From contig NZ_CP150241.1 in the NCBI RefSeq assembly GCF_037975235.1, positions 5,580,001 through 5,644,000 of the forward strand: DNA of 64,000 nucleotides, given 5' to 3'. A model generated the notes under the pieces. The model was not told the DNA's origin and did no database searches. It saw only the letters and a program-made list of their open reading frames with translations. This document shows, piece by piece, positions 49,668 through 59,077 of this stretch. How positions within the stretch are numbered: position 1 is the first letter of the stretch; the number at the start of each line of letters is the position of its first letter. The position numbers and the translations under genes were made by a program. Source of the DNA: Paenibacillus sp. FSL R5-0341 (GTDB taxonomy: Bacteria > Bacillota > Bacilli > Paenibacillales > Paenibacillaceae).

Positions 49668-52073
49668 ATGGCGGTCATGTTTAAACTTAGCTTGTCTTAT
49701 CTGAGTAGGAACAAAATACAAAATACGTTAATTGCGCTGCTCCTGCTACTCTCGACACTTCTGGTATCTACAGCTATTGTCATACTGGCGAATACGGGCA
49801 ATCAGTTTCAGGAAATGCATACCCGTACCCATGGATCTCATCAGATCCTGACGTTTGAGAAAGGACTGAATGACCCCGAATTTGTACACGACTGGTGGGC
49901 TTCCCAAGATGGTGTTGAGGTATCCCCATTGCTAACGTATCGAACATTATCAGGCATCGTTCTTAATGAAACGGACATTCCCAACCTGTATCTGTATATG
50001 TTTAATACGCCTTTACCGCCATGGGGTGTAGATGAGCTTATTTTCTCCAGTGGGACGCCCGGAACACTTCCCGAGCAAGGCTCCGTCTGGATTCCAACGT
50101 CCATGGCGAGTGCCTACCATATCTCGGTAGGCGATACCATTGGTTTCAAAACCGGCTCAAACACACTCGATCTGAATGTGTCCGGCCTTGTCATCGATGT
50201 ACCATACGGAGCGCCCTTCTCCAATACTGCGAGGGTATGGATGAATCCTGTCGATTATCAACATGATTTCGCGACACTCGCAGGCAACGAACATCACATG
50301 ATCGGCATCCACTTCAACGATTACAGCATGAATTCTGTGTATTGGGAACGATACAATCGTGAGACAGGCACTCCGTTTCTTGAATCCAAAATGGAGTTCG
50401 AAGCGATCTCCTCTTTCTATCTGATTATTAACCAGGTTATTGGCTTCATTATGATCTTCATGGGTGTTGTCATGCTATCCATCGCTTTGATGACAATCGG
50501 GTTCACAATTTCGGATGCTATCCTGGCTAATTACAGAACAATAGGCATTCTCAAATCACTCGGGCTAACTTCCCGGAGAACGATAGGTACCTATGTTATT
50601 CAATATGCAATGCTATCCATCGCAGCCATTATCCCAGGAATTACACTCAGCGTATGGATCTCCAGGTGGATCATTAATATATCCGCGTCCTCTCTTCGAG
50701 TGAACAATCAGAACATTCCAGTCCAAGGGTTGGACGCGGCCATACTGGCTGGTGTGCTTCTATTTGCTTTAGTGATTTTGTTTACTGTGTTATACGCCAA
50801 AAAGGCACGCAGCATCCAACCCGTTCAGGCTATTCGTTATGGTATGTCGGAAACAGATCACAGCCGGATGGCCAGTAGAATGAATTCGCCATGGGCACAA
50901 CACTGGGTCGGGTTCACACGAATGCCTGTGACCGCGGTCCTCGGACTTCGACATGTTTTCAAAAACACCAAAAGTTCTGTTCTCACACTTTTACTGACCA
51001 CCATGGCTTCCTCTGTACTGGTCTTAGGATATGTGCTGCTGACCAGTATAATCGGAATTGAACAGACAGCAGCCAAATGGGGATATGACAATGCCAACAT
51101 CGCAGCAGTCGTAGTGAACAAAAGTAACTTCCCCAAGGCTGAACTAAAGCACGTATTAGCGCAGGATCCGAGGATCAGCAATGTAGGCTGGCAAGGGAAC
51201 ATCACAGGTGTAATTAGCCCGGAATCTTCAACAACAGTAAAGGGCCAATCCATCAGTCTCAACTTGAGTGTAATGGACGGGAGTTACCAGGAGCTTGGAT
51301 TCGAAACGTTAAAAGGGGATAACCCACAGCACGCAAATGAAATTGCCATTGGTGTAAATGTAGCCAAAACATCAAACAAAGATCTCGGTGATCTCATCGA
51401 CATCTATATTGAAGGAGAAAAGCGTACATTCCTCATTACAGGCATCTATCAGGCGATCGCCAACATGTCTGTTTCAGGCCGAATCACCATCGATGCCATG
51501 AGAAGTGTGAACCGGGGTTATGGTGAATTTGATGCCATATTCATTAATGTGAAGGATCTCGCACTAGCGGATAAGGTTGCCGGGGCGTTGAATGAGCAAT
51601 TTAAGGATTTTGCTTCAGTAGTTACCCAGAAGACATTGCTTGATTCGGTTTACGCTGAAGCTGCAAACATCCTGATCTATCCGATGAGCCTGATTGGATT
51701 GCTGTTCACCATTGTGACGTTCATCATTATTTTCAGTACCTGTCGAATCAATATCCGCAAAGAGAGCAGAACGTACGGGATATACAAATCGCTGGGAATG
51801 ACATCCCGTCAAATCCGATTATCGCTCACCATGGGAATGGTTGTGCTGTCCGCCATGGGAGCGATACTGGGTATTTTCGTAGGCGTATATGTACTACCTC
51901 TTCTGCTCGAAATGGTCCTTTCCAATTATGGTATCGTAGAGCTTCCACTGATTATGAATTGGGGTGGAATGATATTGTTCGCCTGCCTAAGCATCATTGC
52001 AGCAGGTCTTGGATCATGGTTTTCTTCCCGAATCATTCGAGAGACATCGCCACGTATGCTGGTTATCGAATAA
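49668..52073 (+). CDS. FtsX-like permease with two FtsX domains
   Basis: The 801-residue protein begins with a span at residues 15-37, a large outer domain to about 245, three spans that form the first FtsX domain (about 260-390), a further span near 440, a second outer domain to about 650, and a final FtsX domain (about 660-795) with the KSLGMTSRQIRLSL loop; the equivalent loop in the first is KSLGLTSRRTIGTY. Two linked halves of this kind act as a complete permease. It starts two bases after the ATPase gene stop. The pair may export or dislodge a peptide or lipoprotein. Confidence 0.9.
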   Translation: MAVMFKLSLSYLSRNKIQNTLIALLLLLSTLLVSTAIVILANTGNQFQEMHTRTHGSHQILTFEKGLNDPEFVHDWWASQDGVEVSPLLTYRTLSGIVLNETDIPNLYLYMFNTPLPPWGVDELIFSSGTPGTLPEQGSVWIPTSMASAYHISVGDTIGFKTGSNTLDLNVSGLVIDVPYGAPFSNTARVWMNPVDYQHDFATLAGNEHHMIGIHFNDYSMNSVYWERYNRETGTPFLESKMEFEAISSFYLIINQVIGFIMIFMGVVMLSIALMTIGFTISDAILANYRTIGILKSLGLTSRRTIGTYVIQYAMLSIAAIIPGITLSVWISRWIINISASSLRVNNQNIPVQGLDAAILAGVLLFALVILFTVLYAKKARSIQPVQAIRYGMSETDHSRMASRMNSPWAQHWVGFTRMPVTAVLGLRHVFKNTKSSVLTLLLTTMASSVLVLGYVLLTSIIGIEQTAAKWGYDNANIAAVVVNKSNFPKAELKHVLAQDPRISNVGWQGNITGVISPESSTTVKGQSISLNLSVMDGSYQELGFETLKGDNPQHANEIAIGVNVAKTSNKDLGDLIDIYIEGEKRTFLITGIYQAIANMSVSGRITIDAMRSVNRGYGEFDAIFINVKDLALADKVAGALNEQFKDFASVVTQKTLLDSVYAEAANILIYPMSLIGLLFTIVTFIIIFSTCRINIRKESRTYGIYKSLGMTSRQIRLSLTMGMVVLSAMGAILGIFVGVYVLPLLLEMVLSNYGIVELPLIMNWGGMILFACLSIIAAGLGSWFSSRIIRETSPRMLVIE

Positions 52074-52097
52074 GGTAATACGATGCCTTAACACAAT

Positions 52098-52141
52098 AAA
52101 AAAATCCCTTCCACGCCTCTATAGAATGTGGAAGGGATTTT
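52098..52141. terminator. Bidirectional terminator between convergent operons
   Basis: AAAATCCCTTCCAC and GTGGAAGGGATTTT are perfect 14-base arms. It serves the FtsX-like gene on + and the methyltransferase gene on -. Confidence 0.92.
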
Positions 52142-52155
52142 CATAATGATATGAG

Positions 52156-53223
52156 CTAACTCCGCCACTTCTTCGCAAGTTCACCAATCTGATGTGGCGT
52201 CGTACGGCAACAGCCGCCAATAATTTTCGCGCCCGCAGCAACCCACTGCTCCGAAGCATCACTCATGTTGCCACAGGTCCCCTGTCCACTCCACGTCTTC
52301 GTTGCTGCATCGTATACTTCTCCCGAGTTCGGGTAGACAATGACAGGTTTGTCGCTGGCACGGCTGAGAATACCTACGGCTTCCGTCACTACTTCCATTG
52401 GAGCACAGTTCAGGCCAATCGCCGCAATCTGCGGCTCGGAGCCAAACGTCTGTGCACATACCTCAAGGGGTGTGCCCTCGCTGATGGTTGTCCCGTCTTT
52501 TAAAGAGAAAGATAGCCAGGCATACGCATGAGGAAACTCCTTCAGTAATTCAACCAGCACCTGTGCTTCCTGCAAGGAAGGAATCGTCTCAAACGCCAAA
52601 ATGTCAGCCCCCGCTTCAATCAGCGCCGCCATACGCGGACGGTGAAATGCAGCAAGTGTCTCATCCGATACGCCATAATGTCCCACATACTCTGAACCAT
52701 CCGCCAGATAGGCGCCGTACGGCCCAATAGACCCGGCAATAATTGGACGTGAACGAAGACATTCTCCCTCACGATCCCCTGTACGATCTGTTATATGCTC
52801 CTCATTCTCCAGCATCTCTGCACGTACCGAAGTAGCTTCTACAAGCTGATCTGTCGGGCTTTCTCTCCCTACTAAACCACTCTGTACTTCTGCCCATACG
52901 TCATCTCTCGCCTTTGCAGCCAGCTCCACCGTCTTGCCAATCAGGTCTAACGCTTCCTGCTCTCCAATTCCTCTCTTGCAGAAGCCATCCACCGTCGCCT
53001 GATAACTGGATGTAATCGCACAGTCGGCTCCTGCTCGGAAATAATCCGCATGGACCTGAACGATAACATCCGGATTCTCAAGTAATACACGAGCAGACCA
53101 TAACGGGTCGTCCAGATCACATCCATGCTGTTCGAGTTCCGTTGCCAGCGCTCCATCCAGAATCATGACCGGATGTTCACGAAGGATCTGTTCTATGGGA
53201 TTAATCTGTTTTGCTTGCGTCAT
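52156..53223 (-). CDS. mmuM: Homocysteine S-methyltransferase
   Basis: The 355-residue enzyme transfers a methyl group to homocysteine, typically from S-methylmethionine, giving methionine. Zinc-binding cysteines are visible in IGLNCAP and in GGCCRTTP near the C-terminus. LDGALATELEQHG near the start and ITSSYQAT are family motifs. A segment of about 45 polar residues (around 115-158) before IIAGSIGPYG makes it longer than MmuM of other bacteria. ATG 53223 follows AAGAGGAC; it overlaps the permease gene by 23 bases. Both are under the SAM riboswitch upstream. Confidence 0.92.
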   Translation of the reverse strand: MTQAKQINPIEQILREHPVMILDGALATELEQHGCDLDDPLWSARVLLENPDVIVQVHADYFRAGADCAITSSYQATVDGFCKRGIGEQEALDLIGKTVELAAKARDDVWAEVQSGLVGRESPTDQLVEATSVRAEMLENEEHITDRTGDREGECLRSRPIIAGSIGPYGAYLADGSEYVGHYGVSDETLAAFHRPRMAALIEAGADILAFETIPSLQEAQVLVELLKEFPHAYAWLSFSLKDGTTISEGTPLEVCAQTFGSEPQIAAIGLNCAPMEVVTEAVGILSRASDKPVIVYPNSGEVYDAATKTWSGQGTCGNMSDASEQWVAAGAKIIGGCCRTTPHQIGELAKKWRS

Positions 53224-54613
53224 GTACTTGTCCTCTTTTCTTGTTCGCACGTTCTGTCAGATAATAAGCGGCGTAACACACTGCGATAAATGGAACCCCA
53301 CAATACAGCGCAATTCGCTGTGTCGGGTCAAAAGCAATACCTATGCATGAAGCCAAGCATAATATAAATGAAACAATCGGTACCACGGGGTACAACGGTG
53401 TGCGATAAACCAGATCTTTGACCGCATGTCCTTCCCGGATATATTGTCTGCGGAACATGTATTGGGAGGCACTGATGCTCATCCATACCGCAACGACAGC
53501 CAGACCTGAAATAGAAACCAGTGTAATATACACGGTACCTGGTGCAATGATGCTCGACAGCAACGCCAGCGCACCACCGACCATACTGATCAGAAGTGCA
53601 TTCAATGGTACTCCGCGTTTGGTTAATTTGGCAAACCAAGGGGAGATCGTTTTTTTATCAGCCAGAGACCAGAGCATCCGTGAAGATGCATATAGGCCTG
53701 AATTGGCAGCAGAGAGAATCGCCGTCAGAATAACAAAGTTCATAATGTCTGCTGCATAGGGTACACCCACCCGCTCCATTACCGCTACAAACGGACTTTC
53801 CAGTACACTGGCATCCGACATGGGCAGCAAGGCCGACAAGATAACAATCGTTCCGATGAAGAAAATAACCAAGCGCCACAGCGTCGTATGAATCGCTTTG
53901 GGTATCGTCTTTTCCGGATTTTCCGTCTCCCCTGCGGCAATCCCGATTAACTCGGTGCCCGAGAATGCAAAGTTTACTGCAAGCATGGTCATCAATATCG
54001 CTGTAGCCCCATGAGGGAACCATCCGGATGCCGTAATATTCGATAGGAATGGAGCCGGTTCAGAGTCTGCCATCGGAATAATGCCGAACATGGCTGCGCC
54101 ACCGATTAGAATGAAGATTACGATGGTCACTACTTTTACAGAGGAGAACCAGAACTCGGATTCCGCAAACAATTTCACCGTCAATGCATTGAACAGGAAG
54201 ATCATTAGTGCAAAGAGCGCGCTCCATATCCATACGTTTACCGATGGGAACCAGCGCTGCATCAGCAGTCCGGCGGCTGTAAATTCGGAGCCAAGCGCAA
54301 CAGTCCAGGTTAACCAGTACAACCAAGCCACTGTGTAGCCGGTTGCTGGTCCGATATATTTAGCTGCATAACTATGAAATGCTCCCGTCTCCGGCATATG
54401 AACAGATAGTTCACCCAGACAGAGCATCACCAGATATACGACGATCGCTCCGATCAGGTAGGACAGAATGGTTCCCAGTGGTCCCGCCTGCTGAATCGTA
54501 TAACCGGAGCTGAGGAATAATCCCGTTCCAATGACTCCTCCGAGAGAGAGCATGACCACATGCCGTGCCTGCATTTTCCGCTGAAAATGCCCTTTGTCGT
54601 TGTTGTTCTCCAT
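53201..54613 (-). CDS. Amino-acid permease, probable S-methylmethionine importer
   Basis: The 470-residue protein has 12 membrane spans and the APC family signature GGVIGTGLFLSSG in the first span, plus GLGELSVHMPETGAFHSYA-like sequence (CLGELSVHMPETG) in the loop after the third. It resembles the MmuP/YbgF group of amino-acid symporters. The SAM riboswitch before it and the MmuM gene overlapping its 3' end point to uptake of S-methylmethionine for methionine synthesis; from the protein alone it could also be another amino-acid permease. GGGGAGCAGCAGG precedes the ATG. Confidence 0.9.
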   Translation of the reverse strand: MENNNDKGHFQRKMQARHVVMLSLGGVIGTGLFLSSGYTIQQAGPLGTILSYLIGAIVVYLVMLCLGELSVHMPETGAFHSYAAKYIGPATGYTVAWLYWLTWTVALGSEFTAAGLLMQRWFPSVNVWIWSALFALMIFLFNALTVKLFAESEFWFSSVKVVTIVIFILIGGAAMFGIIPMADSEPAPFLSNITASGWFPHGATAILMTMLAVNFAFSGTELIGIAAGETENPEKTIPKAIHTTLWRLVIFFIGTIVILSALLPMSDASVLESPFVAVMERVGVPYAADIMNFVILTAILSAANSGLYASSRMLWSLADKKTISPWFAKLTKRGVPLNALLISMVGGALALLSSIIAPGTVYITLVSISGLAVVAVWMSISASQYMFRRQYIREGHAVKDLVYRTPLYPVVPIVSFILCLASCIGIAFDPTQRIALYCGVPFIAVCYAAYYLTERANKKRGQVHDASKTD

Positions 54614-54640
54614 ACCTGCTGCTCCCCTACTTCTTCATCC

Positions 54641-54806
54641 AGAAAAAACAAAAAAGACCCACTCTTCCTAAAGAGTGCGCCGTTACTGACAAATAAAAAC
54701 AAACGCTCCTATCTATCAGGCTTTCACCCGCTGGAATTAGCACAGTATCCTTCAGATCTGTTGCTGAGGTTTCTAAGGGCCAGTCCCTCCACCTCTCTGG
54801 ATAAGA
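54641..54806 (-). promoter_or_regulatory. SAM-I (S-box) riboswitch with terminator
   Basis: Read on the minus strand, the aptamer begins at 54806 with CTTATCCAGAGAGGTGGAGG and contains the conserved GGGACTGGCCC, GAAACCTCAGCAAC, and TGCTAATTCC blocks, closing near 54709 with GATAG. A terminator follows: CACTCTT and AAGAGTG, then TTTTTTG (54650-54680). Binding of S-adenosylmethionine should favour the terminator and shut off the permease/methyltransferase operon that starts at 54613. The block order and identity match the class fully. Confidence 0.95.
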
Positions 54807-54879
54807 AAATGATTTTTTACTAATATAGCGATCTATCATGAATGTGTCAACATTTAAATAATAAATGTCCCACGCTGCA

Positions 54880-56082
54880 CTATTCGGTGGAAGACCCCGG
54901 ATTGGTGATGGTGATCTTCACATCATACGTAATCGGCACGGTGCTGAAGATTTGGTCCCAATCATCTTTGATTTTCTTCCATGTTTTGGGCTCTTTGATA
55001 CGCAAGCTATCCCGAAAATCCGCAACATCCACTTTATAGGTATGCTGGAGTTTATATAACACCTGTCGAATCTGTTGTTCAGCCAGTTCAGCAAATTCCT
55101 TTTCCAGTTCTCTGAGGTAAGCACCTTTTTCCTCTTCCTCAGGAGCACGCCAATCCTCCATCAGCCAGCCTTCAGATTCAGTCTTTACATGGAATGAAAT
55201 ATCATTCCCCACCACCTTTGGGGTGATTTTCACTTTTTTCTTCTTCATTTCGTATAACACAGTGAACCCTTCTTTGTTGTGTGTTTTTAAGACGCCCCCC
55301 TTTTTTTGGGGATTGAGCCATGATAATCCTTCCAAATCCGTTTGACTAAGTTCCCCGATGAACTTGGTTGTTTTTCCATCAAAGATGCTGCCCCCTGAGA
55401 ACTTGTCCTCCCCATCGGAGTTTAATACATTCTGGAGCAGGAAGCTCGATCCGGACTGCATTTGAGCGTCTAACTTAGATAGCAGAACCGGATCAAGTAT
55501 TTTATTGGATATATAAGAATTGTTCGTAATGCCTGTGAGATAAAATGCTGGTATTCGTGAAGGGTCCTGTGATGTCAGCACATCCACTGCACGACGATGA
55601 CTAATTAACACCAGACAGTTGGGGCGAATATCATTATCTCGAAGAACAAAATCAAGCAGTTGGTCCAAACCATATTTTTTAGCAATATCCTTGGAAACGA
55701 CGATTACCTTCAGATGATGTCCTATGAGAGGCCGATCCCGCCTTAACGCAAACTGGCGGAAGATTTGCAACAAGGAGTCTCCGGAAAGCTGTTCATTGGC
55801 ATAGGATGTTTTGCCGGAAGAAGGCGAACCGGATTGCTGACTCGATTGACTGTTGGAGTAGCCCGGAGCGATCTGCACCGTAGCAGTCAAATAGTTCTTC
55901 TTGGGATATGAGCCTCCCTGAGCAGCGATGTCTTTCTCGAATTCAGTCTCTTTGCCGACATCGATTCCAAGACCAACATAGAGACTTAGATCCTCTATTT
56001 CTCGGCTACTCCAGCATCCGGATAGCGTTAACAGAATACACAAGGCAGAGACTACACGTAAGAGCATACGGAATGGAATCAT
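54880..56082 (-). CDS. gerAC: Ger(x)C-family spore germination lipoprotein (C subunit)
   Basis: The 400-residue protein has a lipoprotein signal peptide with lipobox LTLSGCWSS (Cys23), followed by REIEDLSLYVGLGID, a family signature. The C subunit of germinant receptors sits on the outer face of the spore inner membrane. A Ser-rich linker occurs near residue 90. The C-terminal domain ends with the VADFRDSLR and DWDQIFSTVPI segments typical for the family. Its ATG overlaps the stop of the B-subunit gene (ATGA). The symbol follows the generic gerA naming; which receptor type it is cannot be told. Confidence 0.93.
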   Translation of the reverse strand: MIPFRMLLRVVSALCILLTLSGCWSSREIEDLSLYVGLGIDVGKETEFEKDIAAQGGSYPKKNYLTATVQIAPGYSNSQSSQQSGSPSSGKTSYANEQLSGDSLLQIFRQFALRRDRPLIGHHLKVIVVSKDIAKKYGLDQLLDFVLRDNDIRPNCLVLISHRRAVDVLTSQDPSRIPAFYLTGITNNSYISNKILDPVLLSKLDAQMQSGSSFLLQNVLNSDGEDKFSGGSIFDGKTTKFIGELSQTDLEGLSWLNPQKKGGVLKTHNKEGFTVLYEMKKKKVKITPKVVGNDISFHVKTESEGWLMEDWRAPEEEEKGAYLRELEKEFAELAEQQIRQVLYKLQHTYKVDVADFRDSLRIKEPKTWKKIKDDWDQIFSTVPITYDVKITITNPGSSTE

Positions 56083-57179
56083 GCATGCTTGCCCCCTTTT
56101 TTGCGAATCAGACTTATGAACAGTAACACCAGAGGTAAAATGCCAAATAAAAATACAGATGCATTGCCCAGCATATCCCCAAGTGCAAAGGTATCGTCCA
56201 CCGTTTTAGGCATCATTGCCGTCAAATAAATGAACGGAAGTAGACCGTACATGATGCCTTTGATTTTTTTGGAACGAAACAAATCACGAATGCCCACCGA
56301 AGCACAGTAATGTGTAATTGCTGTGGTCGAGAAAATTTGCATAATCCAGATAACAAGCAATAAAGACTCAAATCGCTCAAATATCAGACCCTGAATCTCA
56401 AAGCTTCTTACCAAATCCAGCGTTGGCCAGGTTCGAGTTTTGATCCCATCGAGCGATAAACTGCCTATGACCATTACTACCGTGATCAAATAAATAATAG
56501 TGGATATGAGTATGCCCCAGCTCATCGCCTTATTGCTCTTCTTCGGGTTTTTCATATAAGCAGTCATGATTAACATCACCTCATATCCCGTATATGACAG
56601 TAGTGAAGGCTTCAGTCCTTTGAAAACAGGCATAATGCCATCTCCGAGCACAGGTCTCAGATTACCAATCTCGAATAGCTGGTTACTCAGTAGAATTTCA
56701 ATGACAAATATAATGATCGTAATCGGCAAAATGATCTCAAACACGCGTACAATGACGCTAAGCCCTCCTGAAATCAAATATATACCGATCCACATAAAGA
56801 CCATGACAATTGCCCAGGTGGGAGTACGTTCGAGTAGATACATTCCGGTTACATCAGCCATAACTCTAATTTCAAATGCAGCAATCACCATAAAATACAT
56901 AATCATGGCACCGCCCAGTATGTAAGCGATCCAGCTCCCCGTAATTTCACGGGTGAACTGGAACACGGTTTTCCCCGGAAATCTTCGACACAGGGTAACC
57001 AAAATAATGCCGACGCCCGTGATAATTAGCCCAGACAGAATAATGGATATCCAGACATCCGGTGTTCCGACAGCTTTGCTGGTCGTTCGTGGTAACGTCA
57101 ATATCCCGGCGCCAAGCATGTAATTGACAATAATTACAACGGCCTGTGTCGTGGTTATCTTTTGTTGGGAGCCATTCAC
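56079..57179 (-). CDS. gerAB: Spore germination permease-like protein (B subunit)
   Basis: The 366-residue protein has ten membrane spans and belongs to the amino-acid/polyamine/organocation superfamily, GerB branch. The first span region MLGAGILTLPR and the ASVGIRDLFRSK loop are characteristic. It is the ligand-binding subunit of germinant receptors, probably for an amino acid. The start is GTG at 57179, about nine bases after GGAGG. It lies between the A and C subunit genes in the usual order. Confidence 0.93.
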   Translation of the reverse strand: MNGSQQKITTTQAVVIIVNYMLGAGILTLPRTTSKAVGTPDVWISIILSGLIITGVGIILVTLCRRFPGKTVFQFTREITGSWIAYILGGAMIMYFMVIAAFEIRVMADVTGMYLLERTPTWAIVMVFMWIGIYLISGGLSVIVRVFEIILPITIIIFVIEILLSNQLFEIGNLRPVLGDGIMPVFKGLKPSLLSYTGYEVMLIMTAYMKNPKKSNKAMSWGILISTIIYLITVVMVIGSLSLDGIKTRTWPTLDLVRSFEIQGLIFERFESLLLVIWIMQIFSTTAITHYCASVGIRDLFRSKKIKGIMYGLLPFIYLTAMMPKTVDDTFALGDMLGNASVFLFGILPLVLLFISLIRKKGGKHA

Positions 57180-57217
57180 TTCAGTTCACCTCCAGACCTT
57201 CTGTCCATGGAATTCAA

Positions 57218-58930
57218 TTATTCTTTTCGGTCCTTGTCGATTGGATTAGTCATATCGGGACGCATTCTCATCATGTTTAACGGAGCACGGATAACAAAAT
57301 CCTTCCAATCATTCAAGTGATAAGGAACCGCTGGGGCAACATATGGCACGCCAAAGCTCGAGAGTCGAGCCAGATGTGTACATACAAGCAGGAAGAACAT
57401 AACCACGCCATACAGTCCGAGAATAGCTGCACTAAACATGGCGGCAAATCGCAGAATCCGCAGCGTTAACCCGGCACTATAGACAGGAATCGTAAAGGAT
57501 GAGATGGCTGTAACCGCAACGACAATGACCAGGAATTGACTTATGATACCCGCCTGTACCGCTGCTTGGCCAATAATCAAACCTCCGACGATCCCCATCG
57601 CAGGCGCAATCGGCTTAGGTAGCCGTATCCCTGCCTCCCTCAGAATCTCAATCGAAAGTTCCATGATCAGTACTTCAATAATCGAAGGAAACGGTACTCC
57701 CGTACGCGTTTCAATAATCGTCAATACCAGCTTGGTCGGAATAAGTCCTGGATGGAACGAGATAAACGAGATATACAGTGCAGGAGCAAGCAATGCCAGC
57801 ATGGCGGCCATAAAACGCAGCATTCGCAAAAAGGTTCCGGGAATCCAGCGTTCATAATAATCCTCGGGAGATTGGAGCAACATGCTGAAGGTCACCGGTA
57901 CAACCAGCACAAATGGTGTTCCATCCAATAAAATAGCCACCCGACCTTCCAGCAATGCGCCGATGACCCGGTCAGGTCTTTCCGTATTCAGTACCTGCTG
58001 AAAAGGACTCAGTGTACTGTCTTCAATGAGTTGTTCCACATAACCAGATTCCAGCATCGAATCCATATCCATCTCTTCAATTCGCTTGCAGACTTCAGCC
58101 ACGAGATTAGGGTCGGCAATATCCTGAATATAGGCTATCGCCAAATCTTTTTTGATCCGTGAACCCACTTCATACTTCTTAATAAATAGGCTTTGATCAC
58201 TTCCATACCGACGCAAAATGCCTGTGTTATCGCTTAACTGCTCTGTAAAACCGATACGCGGTCCACGAAGTAGCCCCTCTGACAACGGTTCATTCATACC
58301 TCGTGTTTTGATCTTATGTGCTCCAATCAATAAAGCACCTGGCAAACCATCAACCAACAGTGCATTCTTCCCAAACAACACGCCAACTGCGAGCTCTTGA
58401 AGGGACTTGGTTTCCTCAACCAGACTGACAGGCAGTAATTGATCTTGCAGGTATGCTGACAGTAAGTGTGCGTTGTCTGGATGAAGAAAACCCTCTTGCT
58501 TGAGTAAAGGAACACCTTCTAACATTAACGGTGTAATCAAATGATCATCAATCAAGTCCTGATCTACTAAGCCCTCGGTATATACGACCGCAGCCAGTGT
58601 ATTGGTCCCCCTAATGGTAAATTCCCTAATATGCACGTCTGCATTGAGTCCAAAGCTTTCTTTTACGCTAGTTAGATTTGTATTGTACTTATCGGTTAAT
58701 TTAATATTGGCATATTGACCTGTCTCAGTACCTTGGCCCTTCCCTGCGGCTGCTGGTGAAATATCCTTCGAAGATATGGAAGGTCGCTTCGTGCGAGAGA
58801 AGCTGCCACGCTTAATGGCGGCATTGATCCAGCGCATGGTCAAGGTAATGCCAATCGGAATGATAAAGACCAAAACTGCCTGAATCCATATGGACCTATC
58901 CGGCACGTAGGACACAATTGTTGACCACAT
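57218..58930 (-). CDS. gerAA: Spore germination protein (A subunit)
   Basis: The 570-residue protein has an extra N-terminal span (about residues 12-32), then the soluble GerA N-terminal domain (FTIRGTNTLAAVVYTEGL, IPSLxEV-like LVEETKSLQELAVGVLFGKNALLVDG read in part) and a C-terminal block of about five spans (GRVAILLDGTPFVLVVP, RTGVPFPSIIEVLIMELSIEILREAG read in part). GerA subunits form the membrane channel of the receptor that opens in germination. ATG 58930 follows GGGGTGGG. The N-terminal span plus about 60-residue polar linker is longer than in Bacillus subtilis GerAA. Confidence 0.93.
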   Translation of the reverse strand: MWSTIVSYVPDRSIWIQAVLVFIIPIGITLTMRWINAAIKRGSFSRTKRPSISSKDISPAAAGKGQGTETGQYANIKLTDKYNTNLTSVKESFGLNADVHIREFTIRGTNTLAAVVYTEGLVDQDLIDDHLITPLMLEGVPLLKQEGFLHPDNAHLLSAYLQDQLLPVSLVEETKSLQELAVGVLFGKNALLVDGLPGALLIGAHKIKTRGMNEPLSEGLLRGPRIGFTEQLSDNTGILRRYGSDQSLFIKKYEVGSRIKKDLAIAYIQDIADPNLVAEVCKRIEEMDMDSMLESGYVEQLIEDSTLSPFQQVLNTERPDRVIGALLEGRVAILLDGTPFVLVVPVTFSMLLQSPEDYYERWIPGTFLRMLRFMAAMLALLAPALYISFISFHPGLIPTKLVLTIIETRTGVPFPSIIEVLIMELSIEILREAGIRLPKPIAPAMGIVGGLIIGQAAVQAGIISQFLVIVVAVTAISSFTIPVYSAGLTLRILRFAAMFSAAILGLYGVVMFFLLVCTHLARLSSFGVPYVAPAVPYHLNDWKDFVIRAPLNMMRMRPDMTNPIDKDRKE

Positions 58931-59032
58931 GTTCCCACCCCAACATTTCTCTGCATAACGAAGCTGCAGGTATTCCCAAGTATTGTGTCCCCGTTTGATC
59001 ACAATAATTCCCGATTTTATGTAAAGAACGAC

Positions 59033-59061
59033 AAAAAAACGGTTCCTGTATAAGGAACCGC
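59033..59061 (-). terminator. Terminator of the PAS chemoreceptor-like gene
   Basis: CGGTTCC and GGAACCG form the stem on the minus strand, followed by TTTTTTT. It isolates the germination operon from the upstream gene. Confidence 0.92.
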
Positions 59062-59077
59062 TATCCGCTATATATGA

